A DNA stretch of 64,000 nt from a bacterium (GCA_021108215.1 JAIORK010000002.1:1-64000); one strand, 5' to 3'; numbered from the stretch's first letter, positions 17,193-26,386 are shown. The notes: generated by a model not told the origin, from the sequence alone. Program-made: numbers and translations.

Positions 17193-18518
17193 TTAATGAA
17201 CCAAGCCGTATTTCTGAAGTTTATATTGTAATGTACTGCGCTGGATACCCAGCAATTTGGCTGCTTGGGCCTGATTGCCGTTGGTTTGTGCCAATGCTTC
17301 TTCGATAAGTTTTTTTTCCATGGTTTCAACCATCTGATTTAAATTTTGATCACCCAAGCGGATTTCATCACTGGGTTTGGAAAGTGCCTGGTCGATTCGC
17401 AGGGTGTCGCCGGTAGAGAGCAAAACAGCCCGCTCAATGATATTTTCAAGTTCGCGAACATTGCCCGGCCAATGGTATTCACGCATGAGTCGTTCACTGA
17501 AACGGCTGATTTTAAATATGCGATCCCCCTGGTGTTTGCGCAGGAAAAAATCAGACAGCAGCAGGATGTCATCGCCGCGTTCCTTTAAAGGCGGCAGGGG
17601 AATAGGGAAGACATTCATGCGCCAGTAAAGGTCCTCGCGGAATTTTCCTTCCCGGACCATGGCCGGCAAATCGCGGTGGGTGGCGCCGATGACCCGGACA
17701 TCAACCTGGACGGGATCATTGCCGCCGACACGTTCAAATGTTTTGTTTTCCAGAAAGCGGAGCAGCTTGACCTGCATTTCCAGCGGAATTTCACCTAATT
17801 CATCTAAAAACAATGTTCCCTTGTGGCATATTTCCAGGCGTCCTTTGCGCTGCGCGGAGGCGCCGGTGAAGGCGCCGCGTTCATGGCCGAAGAGTTCACT
17901 TTCAATGAGTTGTTGGCTGTAGGCGGCGCAATGCACGGCAATGAAGGGTCCGTTGGCACGCGGGCTGCTGCTGTGCACCGAGTGCGCGATGAGTTCCTTG
18001 CCGGTCCCGGTCTCACCTGTGATGAGCACGGTGGAGTCGGAGGATGCGACCTGCTCAATCAAACGCGTCACCTTTTTAATCGGTTCTGAATTGCCGATGA
18101 TACTTCCGAATTTGGCATCCGCCTGCTCCTGGAGAAAACGATTTTTGTCGACCAATCGCTTTTCATTGAGAATCCTCTCGACTTTCACTTCAACCTCTTC
18201 AAGCCGGAAAGGTTTGACAACGTAATCATCTGCACCGCGCTTCATTGCTTCAACTGCGTTTTCCACGGAACCATACGCAGTCATGAGTATCACGGCAGTG
18301 TCGTGGGTGTTTTCCTTAATGTGATCCAACAGATCCAGACCGGATTTTCCCGGGAGGCGGAGATCGGTGAGCACAAGATCATATTCGCGGTTTTGAATAT
18401 CAGTGATGGCGGTCTCGCTGTCAGGTGCGGTTTTAATTGTAAATCCTTTTTCAGCCAGCGATCGGGCCAGCACTTCGCGGATGTTTTCTTCATCTTCGAC
18501 AATCAGAATTTTTTCCAT
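17193..18518 (-). CDS. NtrC-family sigma-54 response regulator
   Basis: The 441-residue protein has a receiver with D9, D52 and K in VVKPF, and an AAA+ domain with Walker A GETGTGKE (167-174), GAFTGA and a canonical Walker B GTLFLDELGEI. A Fis-type HTH ends it (ALAQTNGNQAQAAKLLGIQ, then STLQYKLQKYG). AAGGAG seven bases before ATG 18518 fixes the start; a longer open frame runs back into the kinase gene but is not used. Four bases separate it from the kinase gene, so they are cotranscribed. Its likely target is the sigma-54 promoter at 22498-22513 at the head of this gene group. Confidence 0.95.
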   Translation of the reverse strand: MEKILIVEDEENIREVLARSLAEKGFTIKTAPDSETAITDIQNREYDLVLTDLRLPGKSGLDLLDHIKENTHDTAVILMTAYGSVENAVEAMKRGADDYVVKPFRLEEVEVKVERILNEKRLVDKNRFLQEQADAKFGSIIGNSEPIKKVTRLIEQVASSDSTVLITGETGTGKELIAHSVHSSSPRANGPFIAVHCAAYSQQLIESELFGHERGAFTGASAQRKGRLEICHKGTLFLDELGEIPLEMQVKLLRFLENKTFERVGGNDPVQVDVRVIGATHRDLPAMVREGKFREDLYWRMNVFPIPLPPLKERGDDILLLSDFFLRKHQGDRIFKISRFSERLMREYHWPGNVRELENIIERAVLLSTGDTLRIDQALSKPSDEIRLGDQNLNQMVETMEKKLIEEALAQTNGNQAQAAKLLGIQRSTLQYKLQKYGLVH

Positions 18519-18522
18519 CGGG

Positions 18523-19929
18523 CTACTCCTTGTCCTGGGGAAGGGTAATACAAAACGCGGTACCGCGTTCCGAAGGTGCGAGCGTGAGCGTACCGCCGTG
18601 CGCTTCGGCAATGTTTCGGGAAATGGCCAAGCCCAGTCCTGTACCATTTGATTTTTTTGTAAAAAAAGGCTGAAAAATTTGTTGCGCCTCCTCCGGGGCG
18701 ATCCCGGAGCCGTTATCACTGATTTGCAGGGTGACGGCTTGGGGTTCGCGCTGGACTTCAATGGCAACTTCGCCGTTTTTACCTGCCGCCTGCCGGGCAT
18801 TGCAAATGAGATTGCGCAGCATGGTCAAAAGACCGGTACGGTCAGCCTGGAGTCCTTTTGACGTTTCTGGAAAATGAATATGGCAATGCGGATCTATTTC
18901 CCGGATCGCTGTTTTGAGATCAGAAAAACCAATAAATGCAAGCAACAGTGTGGGTTGCCGGGCATAGGCCATGACATCCATGACAATCAGGTCCAGTCGT
19001 CTAATCTCGTTGAGAATACGGTTCACCAGATCCTGGTTATCCGCAGTCGCCTGAATCGCAGGCTGACGGGCAAGCAATTCGGCCAACCCGCTGATGGCGC
19101 TGAGGGGATTGCGGATTTCATGGGCGATTCCGGCAGAGAGTACTTTTAATTCGGAAATCCTGCGTTCGTGCTGGTCCCGCTCCTGTTGGGTTTTGTTTTC
19201 CAGCGCAAGTGTCATTTCATTAAATGACCGGGAGAGGAATGCCAGCTCATCACTGCCGCTGACCGGGATCTGGATGCTGTTTTTGCCGGCCTGCATGGCC
19301 CGAAAAGCATTGGAGAGGCGCGAGAGGCGCTTGCCCAGCCAAAACGCCATACCGAAGCTCAGCCCCAGCGCCAGAATAATGCCGCTGATGAGGATGATGG
19401 TTCTGCGGATGCGGACGCGGTCAATCATCGCAAACATTTCCGATCCGGCGGAGAGGCGGAGTAAATGGTTTTCATCCAACCGGGTCAATACCATTTTATG
19501 CCACGCCCCTTGGGTACTGCGATGGAGCCGGGTCAGAGCACCGTTGGGATTTTGTATAATCGTGTCGCTTATTCCGGTGGCCGTGCCGGGTGTCCAGTCA
19601 TGGGTATCGATTTTGACCAAACCCTGGTTGGTCAGGATACTGATTCGGTCCAGGAGATTGGTTTGGGCAAAATTATTGAGCTTTGCAACATCATGAATAT
19701 AAATCCGGGTTGTCTCATCATCCGGGAGATAGCCCAGCATGGTCTCCAATGGCACGTAGTTTTTTGCCAGATTGGAGACCATGGTCAGGCGGGAGGTCAG
19801 TTCACGGTCCAGGGCAGTGAGCAAAAGATTGCCCGCAATCCAGGTGTAAAGCAACAGGGTTGGGAGCAGTACCCCTAAAATAGCGGTGAGTAGCTGCCAT
19901 TTTAATGACCAGCGAAATGATTTTATCAT
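18523..19929 (-). CDS. NtrB-like membrane histidine kinase with HAMP domain
   Basis: The 468 residues comprise TM1 (~12-36), a periplasmic sensor region of ~140 residues, TM2 (~178-200), a HAMP domain (~200-250), and a HisKA domain with the standard GIAHEIRNPLSAISG box. The HATPase domain shows NLICNARQAAG, ISDNGSGI and a TGLGLAISRNIAEAHGG G2 box. This is the layout of NtrB/AtoS/ZraS-type sensors. It is encoded directly upstream of the NtrC-like regulator and downstream of two cell-envelope proteins. An envelope signal is therefore likely, but the ligand is unknown. Confidence 0.93.
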   Translation of the reverse strand: MIKSFRWSLKWQLLTAILGVLLPTLLLYTWIAGNLLLTALDRELTSRLTMVSNLAKNYVPLETMLGYLPDDETTRIYIHDVAKLNNFAQTNLLDRISILTNQGLVKIDTHDWTPGTATGISDTIIQNPNGALTRLHRSTQGAWHKMVLTRLDENHLLRLSAGSEMFAMIDRVRIRRTIILISGIILALGLSFGMAFWLGKRLSRLSNAFRAMQAGKNSIQIPVSGSDELAFLSRSFNEMTLALENKTQQERDQHERRISELKVLSAGIAHEIRNPLSAISGLAELLARQPAIQATADNQDLVNRILNEIRRLDLIVMDVMAYARQPTLLLAFIGFSDLKTAIREIDPHCHIHFPETSKGLQADRTGLLTMLRNLICNARQAAGKNGEVAIEVQREPQAVTLQISDNGSGIAPEEAQQIFQPFFTKKSNGTGLGLAISRNIAEAHGGTLTLAPSERGTAFCITLPQDKE

Positions 19930-19953
19930 GTCAGCAATATCCTATTAGTCATG

Positions 19954-21276
19954 TTAAAAAGAGACCGCAGTTCCCAAGGTCACGGTATTGTATTTATAAT
20001 TATAGGTTGCATTGTCTTCCACAGTGGAATTGGATGTTTGTGAGATGGCATGAAAACTCAGGAAAAGATTGAACCATTCCGCAAACAGTTGCTGCCGCAG
20101 GGTGATGCCGAAATCCAGACTGGATTCCCAGTGCGGGTCATCCCATTTATATTCTGTGACCGTATTTTCTCCGGAACCGGTTTGTTGGTAAGAAGGCCGG
20201 GAATAATAATACCGGTTACGCCATCCAAAGGAGACCGAGCCGCGGGGTGCAAAGCCGGTGATCGGGAACCAAAATTTGAAATTGTAAAGCAGTCGGGGCT
20301 TGTTCTCGCGGTAGTTGTAATAACCGTCCAGAAAAGCACTCTGGCTGGTATCATAATACCCGGTAGCCGTATAGTGGAGACGGTAGCTGTAATCGAATTC
20401 TATCTGATGAAATTTATTAATCATATAAGGAATTTCAAGAATAATATCCGCATAGATGTCTTCGCGCAGTTCGTTTGAAAAGGTTCCGTCAGGTTCATAT
20501 TTGGGCATTTCAGTATAGAAAACATTTTTAACATGGAATTCGATATTGGTTAAAAGCGGGAATGTGCCCCAGGTCATTTCCTGGCGCAGCCAGACTTCCG
20601 TGACATTGATGTCTTTTTCATCCAGATCATCGGGCAGCGCCTGGGCTGTCAGCGTATCGCCGCCTTCATCAATAAATTCCTGACGCCAGTTAACTGAGTA
20701 ATTGGGATAACGCCGCATGTAAGCTTTGTATCCCAGCTTGGAGCGCATGGGCACACCGAGTTTGTAACGGGCATTGACCTCGCCCCAGGCGCCGGCATCA
20801 CTATAATTATAAATCCCATTTTCCAGAGTCTCGTCGCTGGTTTCTGCGGAACGTTCCAGGCGTCCGAAGCCTTTGAGTTTGGCCTGCCAGGTTTGATTGA
20901 AGCGGTAATTGGCGCCCAGCAGATAATAAAGATTATAACCTCGGGCAAAAATGAAGGCCTCATCATCAATCTGCAGGATATTGTTGGCTCCGTTGTATTC
21001 AAATTCCACAGCCGGTGTGATCCATAAGCCCGGAATTTCGGTGAAGCGAACATTGGGTGCAAAATAGAGATAGATGTTTTCAGCAGTAGAGCGGTCATCC
21101 GGATTGACAGACTGTGTTTCTTCGGTGACGTAGTCGGGGTCATACGCAGCGCTGCTGACAGACAGACTGGCATCAATGACGGGGGCCAGCTTGATCTCAG
21201 CAAACGCAGAGCCGGTGAGGCCGAAGGCCAGCAAGGTGATTAAAAACCGGCAACTGAAAGAAGAAATGGTTTTCAT
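19954..21276 (-). CDS. outer-membrane beta-barrel protein, unknown
   Basis: The 440-residue product has a signal peptide ending GSAFA and then alternating amphipathic strands rich in aromatic residues, terminating in NTVTLGTAVSF with the terminal Phe expected for BamA recognition. No named porin family is recognised. GGAGGATTC precedes the ATG. It lies between an intrinsic terminator (21314-21355) and the kinase gene (24 bases), so read-through from the sigma-54 promoter could adjust its dose. Confidence 0.75.
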   Translation of the reverse strand: MKTISSFSCRFLITLLAFGLTGSAFAEIKLAPVIDASLSVSSAAYDPDYVTEETQSVNPDDRSTAENIYLYFAPNVRFTEIPGLWITPAVEFEYNGANNILQIDDEAFIFARGYNLYYLLGANYRFNQTWQAKLKGFGRLERSAETSDETLENGIYNYSDAGAWGEVNARYKLGVPMRSKLGYKAYMRRYPNYSVNWRQEFIDEGGDTLTAQALPDDLDEKDINVTEVWLRQEMTWGTFPLLTNIEFHVKNVFYTEMPKYEPDGTFSNELREDIYADIILEIPYMINKFHQIEFDYSYRLHYTATGYYDTSQSAFLDGYYNYRENKPRLLYNFKFWFPITGFAPRGSVSFGWRNRYYYSRPSYQQTGSGENTVTEYKWDDPHWESSLDFGITLRQQLFAEWFNLFLSFHAISQTSNSTVEDNATYNYKYNTVTLGTAVSF

Positions 21277-21313
21277 TTGAATCCTCCTGTTTGAAATTTC
21301 GTCACATCTAGGT

Positions 21314-21355
21314 AAAAAAAAGCAGGTCCACAGCGCACACGCGCTGTGGACCTGC
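21314..21355 (-). terminator. strong intrinsic terminator inside the minus-strand group
   Basis: A 15-bp perfect stem (GCAGGTCCACAGCGC, loop of 4) is followed on the minus strand by eight T residues. It lies 8 bases after the stop of the exported-protein gene and before the barrel gene, so it should end or attenuate transcription from 22498-22513. Confidence 0.88.
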
Positions 21356-21362
21356 AGGTTAG

Positions 21363-22457
21363 CTAACGCCAGGGGCGTTTAGATTCATCTTCAAAGACAT
21401 CAACCAAGTGCATGAACTGGGAAACCGTATCAATGTTCCGGCCTTCAAATTCAGTTGCAGTCATGATTCTTTCCTTGTAGGTATTGAAAACCAGGGCGGA
21501 AAAATTTTCTACAAGATTTGCCAAGTCATTAAGAAAGTTATCAATGGAATCATATCGCCACTGACGCAGTCCGCCTTCTTCGCTGATCATGTAGTCATCA
21601 ATTTGTAGAAAGGTGTCATCATCAAAGGTATAGATAATCCGGGTGGCCAGCAAATTTTTATCAATGTAATCAACGGAAGTATGCTTGATGCCGTCCCATT
21701 CAATATCTTCGGCAGAGGTGAGCCGCTCATGGCCGGCTTTATGAATATCATTGACCGAAAGATAGGCGGATTTTTCATAGAGTTCAAATTGACTGAAACC
21801 GGAATTCCATTCCGGTGAAAAGTAATCCACGCCATAATTGACCTTGTCAAGCATGTTGGAATATTCGATCGCTTCTTCAGTCAAATAAATCGCCGGTCCG
21901 TTTTCTCCGGTATGTTTCCATGTTTTGGCCCAGACACCATGGATGTTTTTTGGAAGGATGTCATTGAAAGTGGCCAGATAATTCACATAGTCCAGCCGGT
22001 TGTCACGCATCGTGAGGTTGAGGAACTGGACCTGGTTGGCTTCCGGGCGGAGCACATATTCTTCCATCCGGACCCGGTTACCGTGCATATCCGTCAGGAC
22101 TTTTCCCAGGTGAAGGTCTATGTTTTTCTCCGCCATGGCCAGTTGGAGGTCCTCATGGCCGCGTACGCGGTCTTCGAGGTTTTCCTGGCGCAGGGCATCC
22201 GCCATGGTGTTTTCGCGGTTTAATTCATCCAAGCGGAGTACGTTGCGAATGCGCTCAACTTCTTGGGAGCGTTTTTCCTCAATTTCGGTCTGGGTGGGTG
22301 CGACAGCCTCGGCATCGCTGGTGAATTTTTCTACAATCGTGTTTTCCACTTCTTGCGGGGTTCGGAGGTCATGAATCGGACGGATCGCCCAGGCTGAGGT
22401 GGAGATCAGGCAGATCATACTCAATCCAAGAACCAATTTGAAAACTGTGTTTTTCAT
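21363..22457 (-). CDS. exported protein under sigma-54 control, unknown
   Basis: The 364-residue protein has a signal peptide (MKNTVFKLVLGLSMICLIST, then SAWA), a highly charged helical part (~45-115) and a mixed, Tyr/Asn-rich remainder that mentions no known motif. ATG 22457 is preceded by AAAGGAG; a start 15 codons earlier would run into the promoter and is rejected. It is the first gene after the sigma-54 promoter and is followed by a strong terminator, so it is probably the most highly expressed gene of the group. A soluble periplasmic or surface role is likely; function unknown. Confidence 0.75.
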   Translation of the reverse strand: MKNTVFKLVLGLSMICLISTSAWAIRPIHDLRTPQEVENTIVEKFTSDAEAVAPTQTEIEEKRSQEVERIRNVLRLDELNRENTMADALRQENLEDRVRGHEDLQLAMAEKNIDLHLGKVLTDMHGNRVRMEEYVLRPEANQVQFLNLTMRDNRLDYVNYLATFNDILPKNIHGVWAKTWKHTGENGPAIYLTEEAIEYSNMLDKVNYGVDYFSPEWNSGFSQFELYEKSAYLSVNDIHKAGHERLTSAEDIEWDGIKHTSVDYIDKNLLATRIIYTFDDDTFLQIDDYMISEEGGLRQWRYDSIDNFLNDLANLVENFSALVFNTYKERIMTATEFEGRNIDTVSQFMHLVDVFEDESKRPWR

Positions 22458-22497
22458 TTTTTTTTCTCCTTTCGAATTAGTTTTCACAGTTATATAA

Positions 22498-22513
22498 TGC
22501 ACAAAGCATGCCA
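22498..22513 (-). promoter_or_regulatory. sigma-54 promoter (-24/-12)
   Basis: On the minus strand TGGCATGCTTTGTGCA has GG and GC 12 bases apart and matches the sigma-54 consensus well. It lies 41 bases before the ATG at 22457. The kinase and NtrC-like activator genes of the same strand follow downstream. Confidence 0.75.
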
Positions 22514-22693
22514 GAAATTTAGTGTGCGTATTGTTGAATAAAAACCCTTAAAAATAAAGAAAAAGAAAGAACATCTTTTTGAGCACATGTCAATAGTCAC
22601 ATCTATAACAACGGATATTGATACGCTCATATGAATTTTTTGAAAAACACTATAAAATCATACTATATTTAAAAAAGACGAAAATTAGCGTGA

Positions 22694-22711
22694 GTGACGA
22701 ATATTCGTTAC
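22694..22711. promoter_or_regulatory. palindromic candidate activator site
   Basis: GTGACGAATATTCGTTAC has a perfect 12-base core (ACGAATATTCGT) and matching outer bases with one mismatch. It sits about 190 bases upstream of the sigma-54 promoter at 22498-22513, where NtrC-type enhancer sites are expected. The rest of the 442-base gap is AT-rich with no other feature seen. Confidence 0.45.
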
Positions 22712-22899
22712 AATGTGTCCGAGACAGGTAATGTAAATGATTTCCTTTTAATTTTATCATTTTCTTTGAATTAAAGGTCATTCTGTACTATTCTGAACCA
22801 AACTATTATAAATGAAAATGAAAATTCAGTCGAGACTAATTCCAGCCTGAAGCATAGACAATGCTGTTAGGTTTGTCGTAAAAAAAGGAAGCCTTAATA

Positions 22900-24624
22900 A
22901 TGAAGCAAGTTTGGATGAGTATCGTAATCATAGTTTTGATAGGATTCAGGAGCTATTTAAGTGCGGAAGATCAGACACTGGGCTTTCCTCTCATTCGGGT
23001 AACCTATCATCTTCAGGACTGGTTGGGCGCGATTGATAAGGTTGAACAAATCCGGGTGGGCGGGGTTACCATTCACGCCACACCTCTGGTGTTCCGGTTT
23101 TACCAAACCAGGGGGTTTCGGCCTGCCTGGAGCAATGACCATGGTCCGATTTTGGCGGATATTGATAAAGTGCTCACCGTATTAAGGGGTGCATCCAATG
23201 AGGGATTGGATCCGGAAAATTATCATTTGAAAAAGATAGAAAAGATTCTACGGCGCGTAAGACCTGGCGGCCCTATTCAATTCCTCAGGCCGATCCGGGT
23301 TGCGGCACTGGATCTTTTGCTGACAGACGCTTTTTTCCTTTATGCCTCGCATCTGTCGCAAGGTAGGGTTGATCCGCGCGGGGTGGATGAACAATTGCCG
23401 GCGGTTGTGCGAACATTTTTTTTGCCGGAAATGCTGGAAGAGGTCCTGGTGACGGGTAAAATTCATGAGTGCTTTTCGGAAATTGCTCCCATTCAGCCGG
23501 AGTATCTCCGGTTACGCCGGATGCTCATGAAATACCGTCAACTGGAAAAGACGCTTGATGCTGTGAAAATTGCTTCTGTACCACCTTTGAAAAAGGGGGC
23601 GCGTGATCCTAAGCGGATTCCGGCACTGCGCATCAAATTGCATTTGCTGGGAGATCTTGAAGAAGTCATTGTGGTTGATGATACTTTTTTTAATAAAGAG
23701 ATAGAAACAGCGCTGAAGTTATTCCAGCAGCGGCATGGACTTGAGGCGACCGGTGTGATGGATGAAAAAACGGCGGTGTGGTTGAACTTGCCGGGAAAAG
23801 ATTATATTAAACGTTTGGAAGTCAACCTGGAGCGGCTCCGCTGGCATCCGATGAACTGGGAAGCTGACTATATTGTGGTGAATATTCCGGATTTTTCATT
23901 GGCAGTTGTGCAGCAGGAAAAAGAGGTTCTGACCATGCGCGTGGTCACAGGTCAGACCTACCGTAAAACACCGATTTTCAGTGATTCCTTGCGTTTTATT
24001 GTGATTAATCCTTTCTGGGAAATACCGCCTTCAATTATATTACGGGATAAGCTCTATGCAATCCGGTATGAACCGGATTTTTTCAAGAAACGGAATATCA
24101 AGGTTATCCGGGGATGGGGGAAATCGGAAAAAGAGATAAACCCCGCAAACATTAATTGGAAAAAGGTGAGGATCAGGGATTTTTTTGAAAAATACCGTCT
24201 TCGTCAAGCCTCCGGACCGGGTAACCCCCTGGGTCGGATCAAGTTTATGTTTCCCAATGACTATAATGTTTATCTGCACGATACATCTCAGCGCGAATTG
24301 TTTGACCGCGCAGTCCGGTCGTTTAGCTCAGGATGTATTCGTCTGGAAAAACCCTATGCACTGGCAGTGCACTGTTTACGGCATGATCGGTTTTGGAACA
24401 AATCCCGTTTGCGATCAGCGTTGAAAGGGAAACTTGAACAAAAAATTAAGTTGACGAATCCGCTGCCGATCCATATTCTCTATTGGACCGCTTGGGTGGA
24501 TGCATCCGGTCGGGTGAATTTTCGTGAGGATATTTACCAGCGGGACGAAAAAATCCGGCAGGCTTTCGCAGATGTATATTTTCCGGATTATCAAAAGCAG
24601 CAGGAAGCAAAGGAATCAAAATAA
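22900..24624 (+). CDS. ldtD: L,D-transpeptidase, LdtD (YcbB)-like
   Basis: The 574-residue periplasmic enzyme forms 3-3 cross-links in peptidoglycan. Domains in order are a signal peptide/anchor (1-~22), a scaffold region (~35-235), a peptidoglycan-binding domain (~245-305, LFQQRHGLEATGVMDEKTA), and a YkuD catalytic domain with H460 in YLHDTS and nucleophile C479 in SSGCIRLE, plus a capping insertion. This is the YcbB architecture and length. GGAAG precedes the ATG. Its stop shares a base with the start of the YcbK-like gene, the same gene order as in E. coli. Confidence 0.93.
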   Translation: MKQVWMSIVIIVLIGFRSYLSAEDQTLGFPLIRVTYHLQDWLGAIDKVEQIRVGGVTIHATPLVFRFYQTRGFRPAWSNDHGPILADIDKVLTVLRGASNEGLDPENYHLKKIEKILRRVRPGGPIQFLRPIRVAALDLLLTDAFFLYASHLSQGRVDPRGVDEQLPAVVRTFFLPEMLEEVLVTGKIHECFSEIAPIQPEYLRLRRMLMKYRQLEKTLDAVKIASVPPLKKGARDPKRIPALRIKLHLLGDLEEVIVVDDTFFNKEIETALKLFQQRHGLEATGVMDEKTAVWLNLPGKDYIKRLEVNLERLRWHPMNWEADYIVVNIPDFSLAVVQQEKEVLTMRVVTGQTYRKTPIFSDSLRFIVINPFWEIPPSIILRDKLYAIRYEPDFFKKRNIKVIRGWGKSEKEINPANINWKKVRIRDFFEKYRLRQASGPGNPLGRIKFMFPNDYNVYLHDTSQRELFDRAVRSFSSGCIRLEKPYALAVHCLRHDRFWNKSRLRSALKGKLEQKIKLTNPLPIHILYWTAWVDASGRVNFREDIYQRDEKIRQAFADVYFPDYQKQQEAKESK

Positions 24625-25625
24625 TGTTCAGACAGTATTTTTCGGCGTGTCAACTATATCTGGTGTTGGCCGCGCTGCTTGTATGGCCCGGTTTGATTTC
24701 AGCACAAACAGGTTTTGATTCAGGGAAGTCCCGGCTGCGTGTTCAGTATCAGGACCGGATACTATCGTATGCGATTGAAAGTCTGGCAGTGTTGCCCGAT
24801 GAAACGGTCCGTTTGGAAATGACAGACCCGCAACCGGCGGCAGAATGTATTGCCCTGAAGACACAGACTCCGGTGGCACCCATCGCTGCCGGGAGCTGGA
24901 TTTGGCAAGCCCCGTCTGAACCGGGATTGCGGCGTTTGTTGATTCAACAGCCGGATACCGGTTATACGATGACAATTCATGTATTTGTGATGGTGCCTTT
25001 TCAGGCCGGCAGTGCTACCCGGATCAAGGGTTACCGTATTGGGAACTATCCCCGGCGAACCGTACACAGCTCTGTCTTGTATCAGCCGCCCCGAGGTTTT
25101 ATTCGGGTGACGCAAGCGAATCAAGCCACCCAGGTCAGTCCGCATTTTCAACTAAGGCAATTTGCCTGCAAACAATCGGATAAATTTCCGCAGTATCTAT
25201 TGCTGGACCCCAAGTTGGTGGTGAAGTGTGAGCAATTGGTGGAGAGACTTAATCGTGCCGGGTATCCCTGTCAGACTCTGGTGGTTATGAGCGGTTATCG
25301 GACGCCTTATTACAACCGCCGCTTGGGAAATGTCCGCTTCAGCAGCCATGTCTGGGGCCGGGCAGCAGATGTCTATGTGGATGAAGACCGGGATGGGTTG
25401 ATGGATGATTTGAACCAAGATGGAAAAAATAATTATATGGATGCCGCCATTCTGTACAAAATGATTGAACGGATGGACGGGCAAGGTGCGGGCAAGACAT
25501 TGGTCGGTGGGCTGGGGCTTTATGCAAAAAACCGGAATCACGGCCCGTTTGTCCACCTGGATGTTCGCGGGAAAAAAGCCCGGTGGGGAATTGCGGTTCA
25601 AAAACCGGTCCGGGCAGGGAAGTAA
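24624..25625 (+). CDS. YcbK/MepK-like peptidoglycan endopeptidase (M15 family)
   Basis: The 333-residue exported protein has a signal peptide ending LISA, an extra N-terminal region of ~150 residues not in E. coli MepK, and a C-terminal peptidase M15A-like domain. The zinc set is complete: H242 and D249 in SSHVWGRAADVYVD and H311 in FVHLDVRG. An inserted DRDGLMDDLNQDG resembles a Ca-binding loop. MepK cuts the 3-3 cross-links made by LdtD, so the overlap with the LdtD-like gene fits a make-and-cut pair. The long inverted repeat at 25635 starts 10 bases after the stop. Confidence 0.85.
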   Translation: MFRQYFSACQLYLVLAALLVWPGLISAQTGFDSGKSRLRVQYQDRILSYAIESLAVLPDETVRLEMTDPQPAAECIALKTQTPVAPIAAGSWIWQAPSEPGLRRLLIQQPDTGYTMTIHVFVMVPFQAGSATRIKGYRIGNYPRRTVHSSVLYQPPRGFIRVTQANQATQVSPHFQLRQFACKQSDKFPQYLLLDPKLVVKCEQLVERLNRAGYPCQTLVVMSGYRTPYYNRRLGNVRFSSHVWGRAADVYVDEDRDGLMDDLNQDGKNNYMDAAILYKMIERMDGQGAGKTLVGGLGLYAKNRNHGPFVHLDVRGKKARWGIAVQKPVRAGK

Positions 25626-25634
25626 TTAATCGGC

Positions 25635-25769
25635 TTGCCGCGCGTGGTTTGTTTTTCAAACATTGGAACAAAATTTTGCGCACCATTCTTCCTCTAGACA
25701 AACAGCAATGCTGATCGCGTCCGGGTATTTTTGTTTTTCAATGCTTGAAAAGCAGACCACGCGCGGCAA
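25635..25769. repeat. long inverted repeat, 30-bp arms
   Basis: The arms 25635-25664 (TTGCCGCGCGTGG...) and 25740-25769 are reverse complements except for three positions; the 75-base loop holds no gene. It belongs to the set at 26203, 28771, 53055 and 60466, which share architecture but not arm sequence. Confidence 0.85.
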
Positions 25770-25820
25770 TTTTTATATATACGGCATGCACAGTAATGAT
25801 TCCAAGGGATCCTTTTCCCG

Positions 25821-25848
25821 TTGACTTGTCTCGATATTTGACTATAAT
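25821..25848 (+). promoter_or_regulatory. btuB: sigma-70 promoter for the btuB leader
   Basis: TTGACT and TATAAT are separated by 16 bases, a near-consensus promoter. The expected start near 25855 lies just before the first cobalamin aptamer. Confidence 0.75.
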
Positions 25849-25875
25849 CCTCCCATTACATAATTGCTTGTTTTT

Positions 25876-26031
25876 GCAGATGTCCCTGCGAGGGGATGAA
25901 AAGGGAATCCTGTGCAAATCAGGAACGGGCCCGCCGCTGTAACCGTATACCCAGACTTGTTTCGCCACTGTCCGTTTGGATGGGAAGGTGAAGTCTGAAA
26001 TGCATTTACGGAAGTCAGAAGACCTGTCTGC
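25876..26031 (+). promoter_or_regulatory. cobalamin riboswitch 1
   Basis: Conserved B12-box elements occur in order: GAAAAGGGAAT, CCCGCCGCTGTAACC, GCCACTG, GGGAAGG and GAAGTCAGAAGACCTG. P1 can form from GCAGA (25876) and TCTGC (26027). A rho-independent terminator follows at 26090-26135, so this copy probably works by transcription termination when adenosylcobalamin is bound. Confidence 0.93.
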
Positions 26032-26089
26032 AAAGCGGTATCACAACCCTTCGGGCAGATAAAGGGGAATGATGGATCAGGTTTTCAGG

Positions 26090-26135
26090 CGCCTTGAACC
26101 GCAACCGTATTGGATGCAGTTTAAGGCGTTTTTTT
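26090..26135 (+). terminator. terminator of riboswitch 1 expression platform
   Basis: CGCCTTGAAC pairs with GTTTAAGGCG (one G-T pair), followed by seven T residues. It begins about 60 bases after the aptamer. Confidence 0.75.
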
Positions 26136-26202
26136 ATTTTGGGAAAGGAGGAATGTTGTTTGTCTTAGGACATTCGTATCTGAAAAATACGATAATGAAT
26201 GG

Positions 26203-26386
26203 AATCACCTTGAATACTGATTTTTTAATGAAAATCAATACTGTGTCCACACGCTAGAGCCGGATTAGACGATACAATTTCCTAAGTGCTCTTTCATAAG
26301 TTTGAGGTGCGTCCTGCATCCGGCATTCGCCGGACACGGTCCGCTGGACAAGTTTTTTCATTAAAAAATCAGTATTCAAGGTGATT
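26203..26386. repeat. long inverted repeat between the two riboswitches, 32-bp perfect arms
   Basis: Arms 26203-26234 (AATCACCTTGAATACTGATT...) and 26355-26386 are exact reverse complements. The 120-base interior includes an inverted copy of the GC-rich dispersed repeat (26311-26352). In RNA this would form a very stable hairpin in the btuB leader. No supported gene lies inside. Confidence 0.9.

Noticed and set aside
25635-25769. Integron attC site
   Set aside because: The size is right, but I see no paired RYYYAAC/GTTRRRY core boxes, the arms are too perfect, and no integrase gene is in the window. It is kept only as one hypothesis for the repeat family.
26069-26257. 62-codon + strand frame between the riboswitches
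   Set aside because: It runs through the terminator stem and into an inverted-repeat arm, so the coding appearance is incidental. AGGAGG at 26147 is only one base from an ATG, too close for good initiation.
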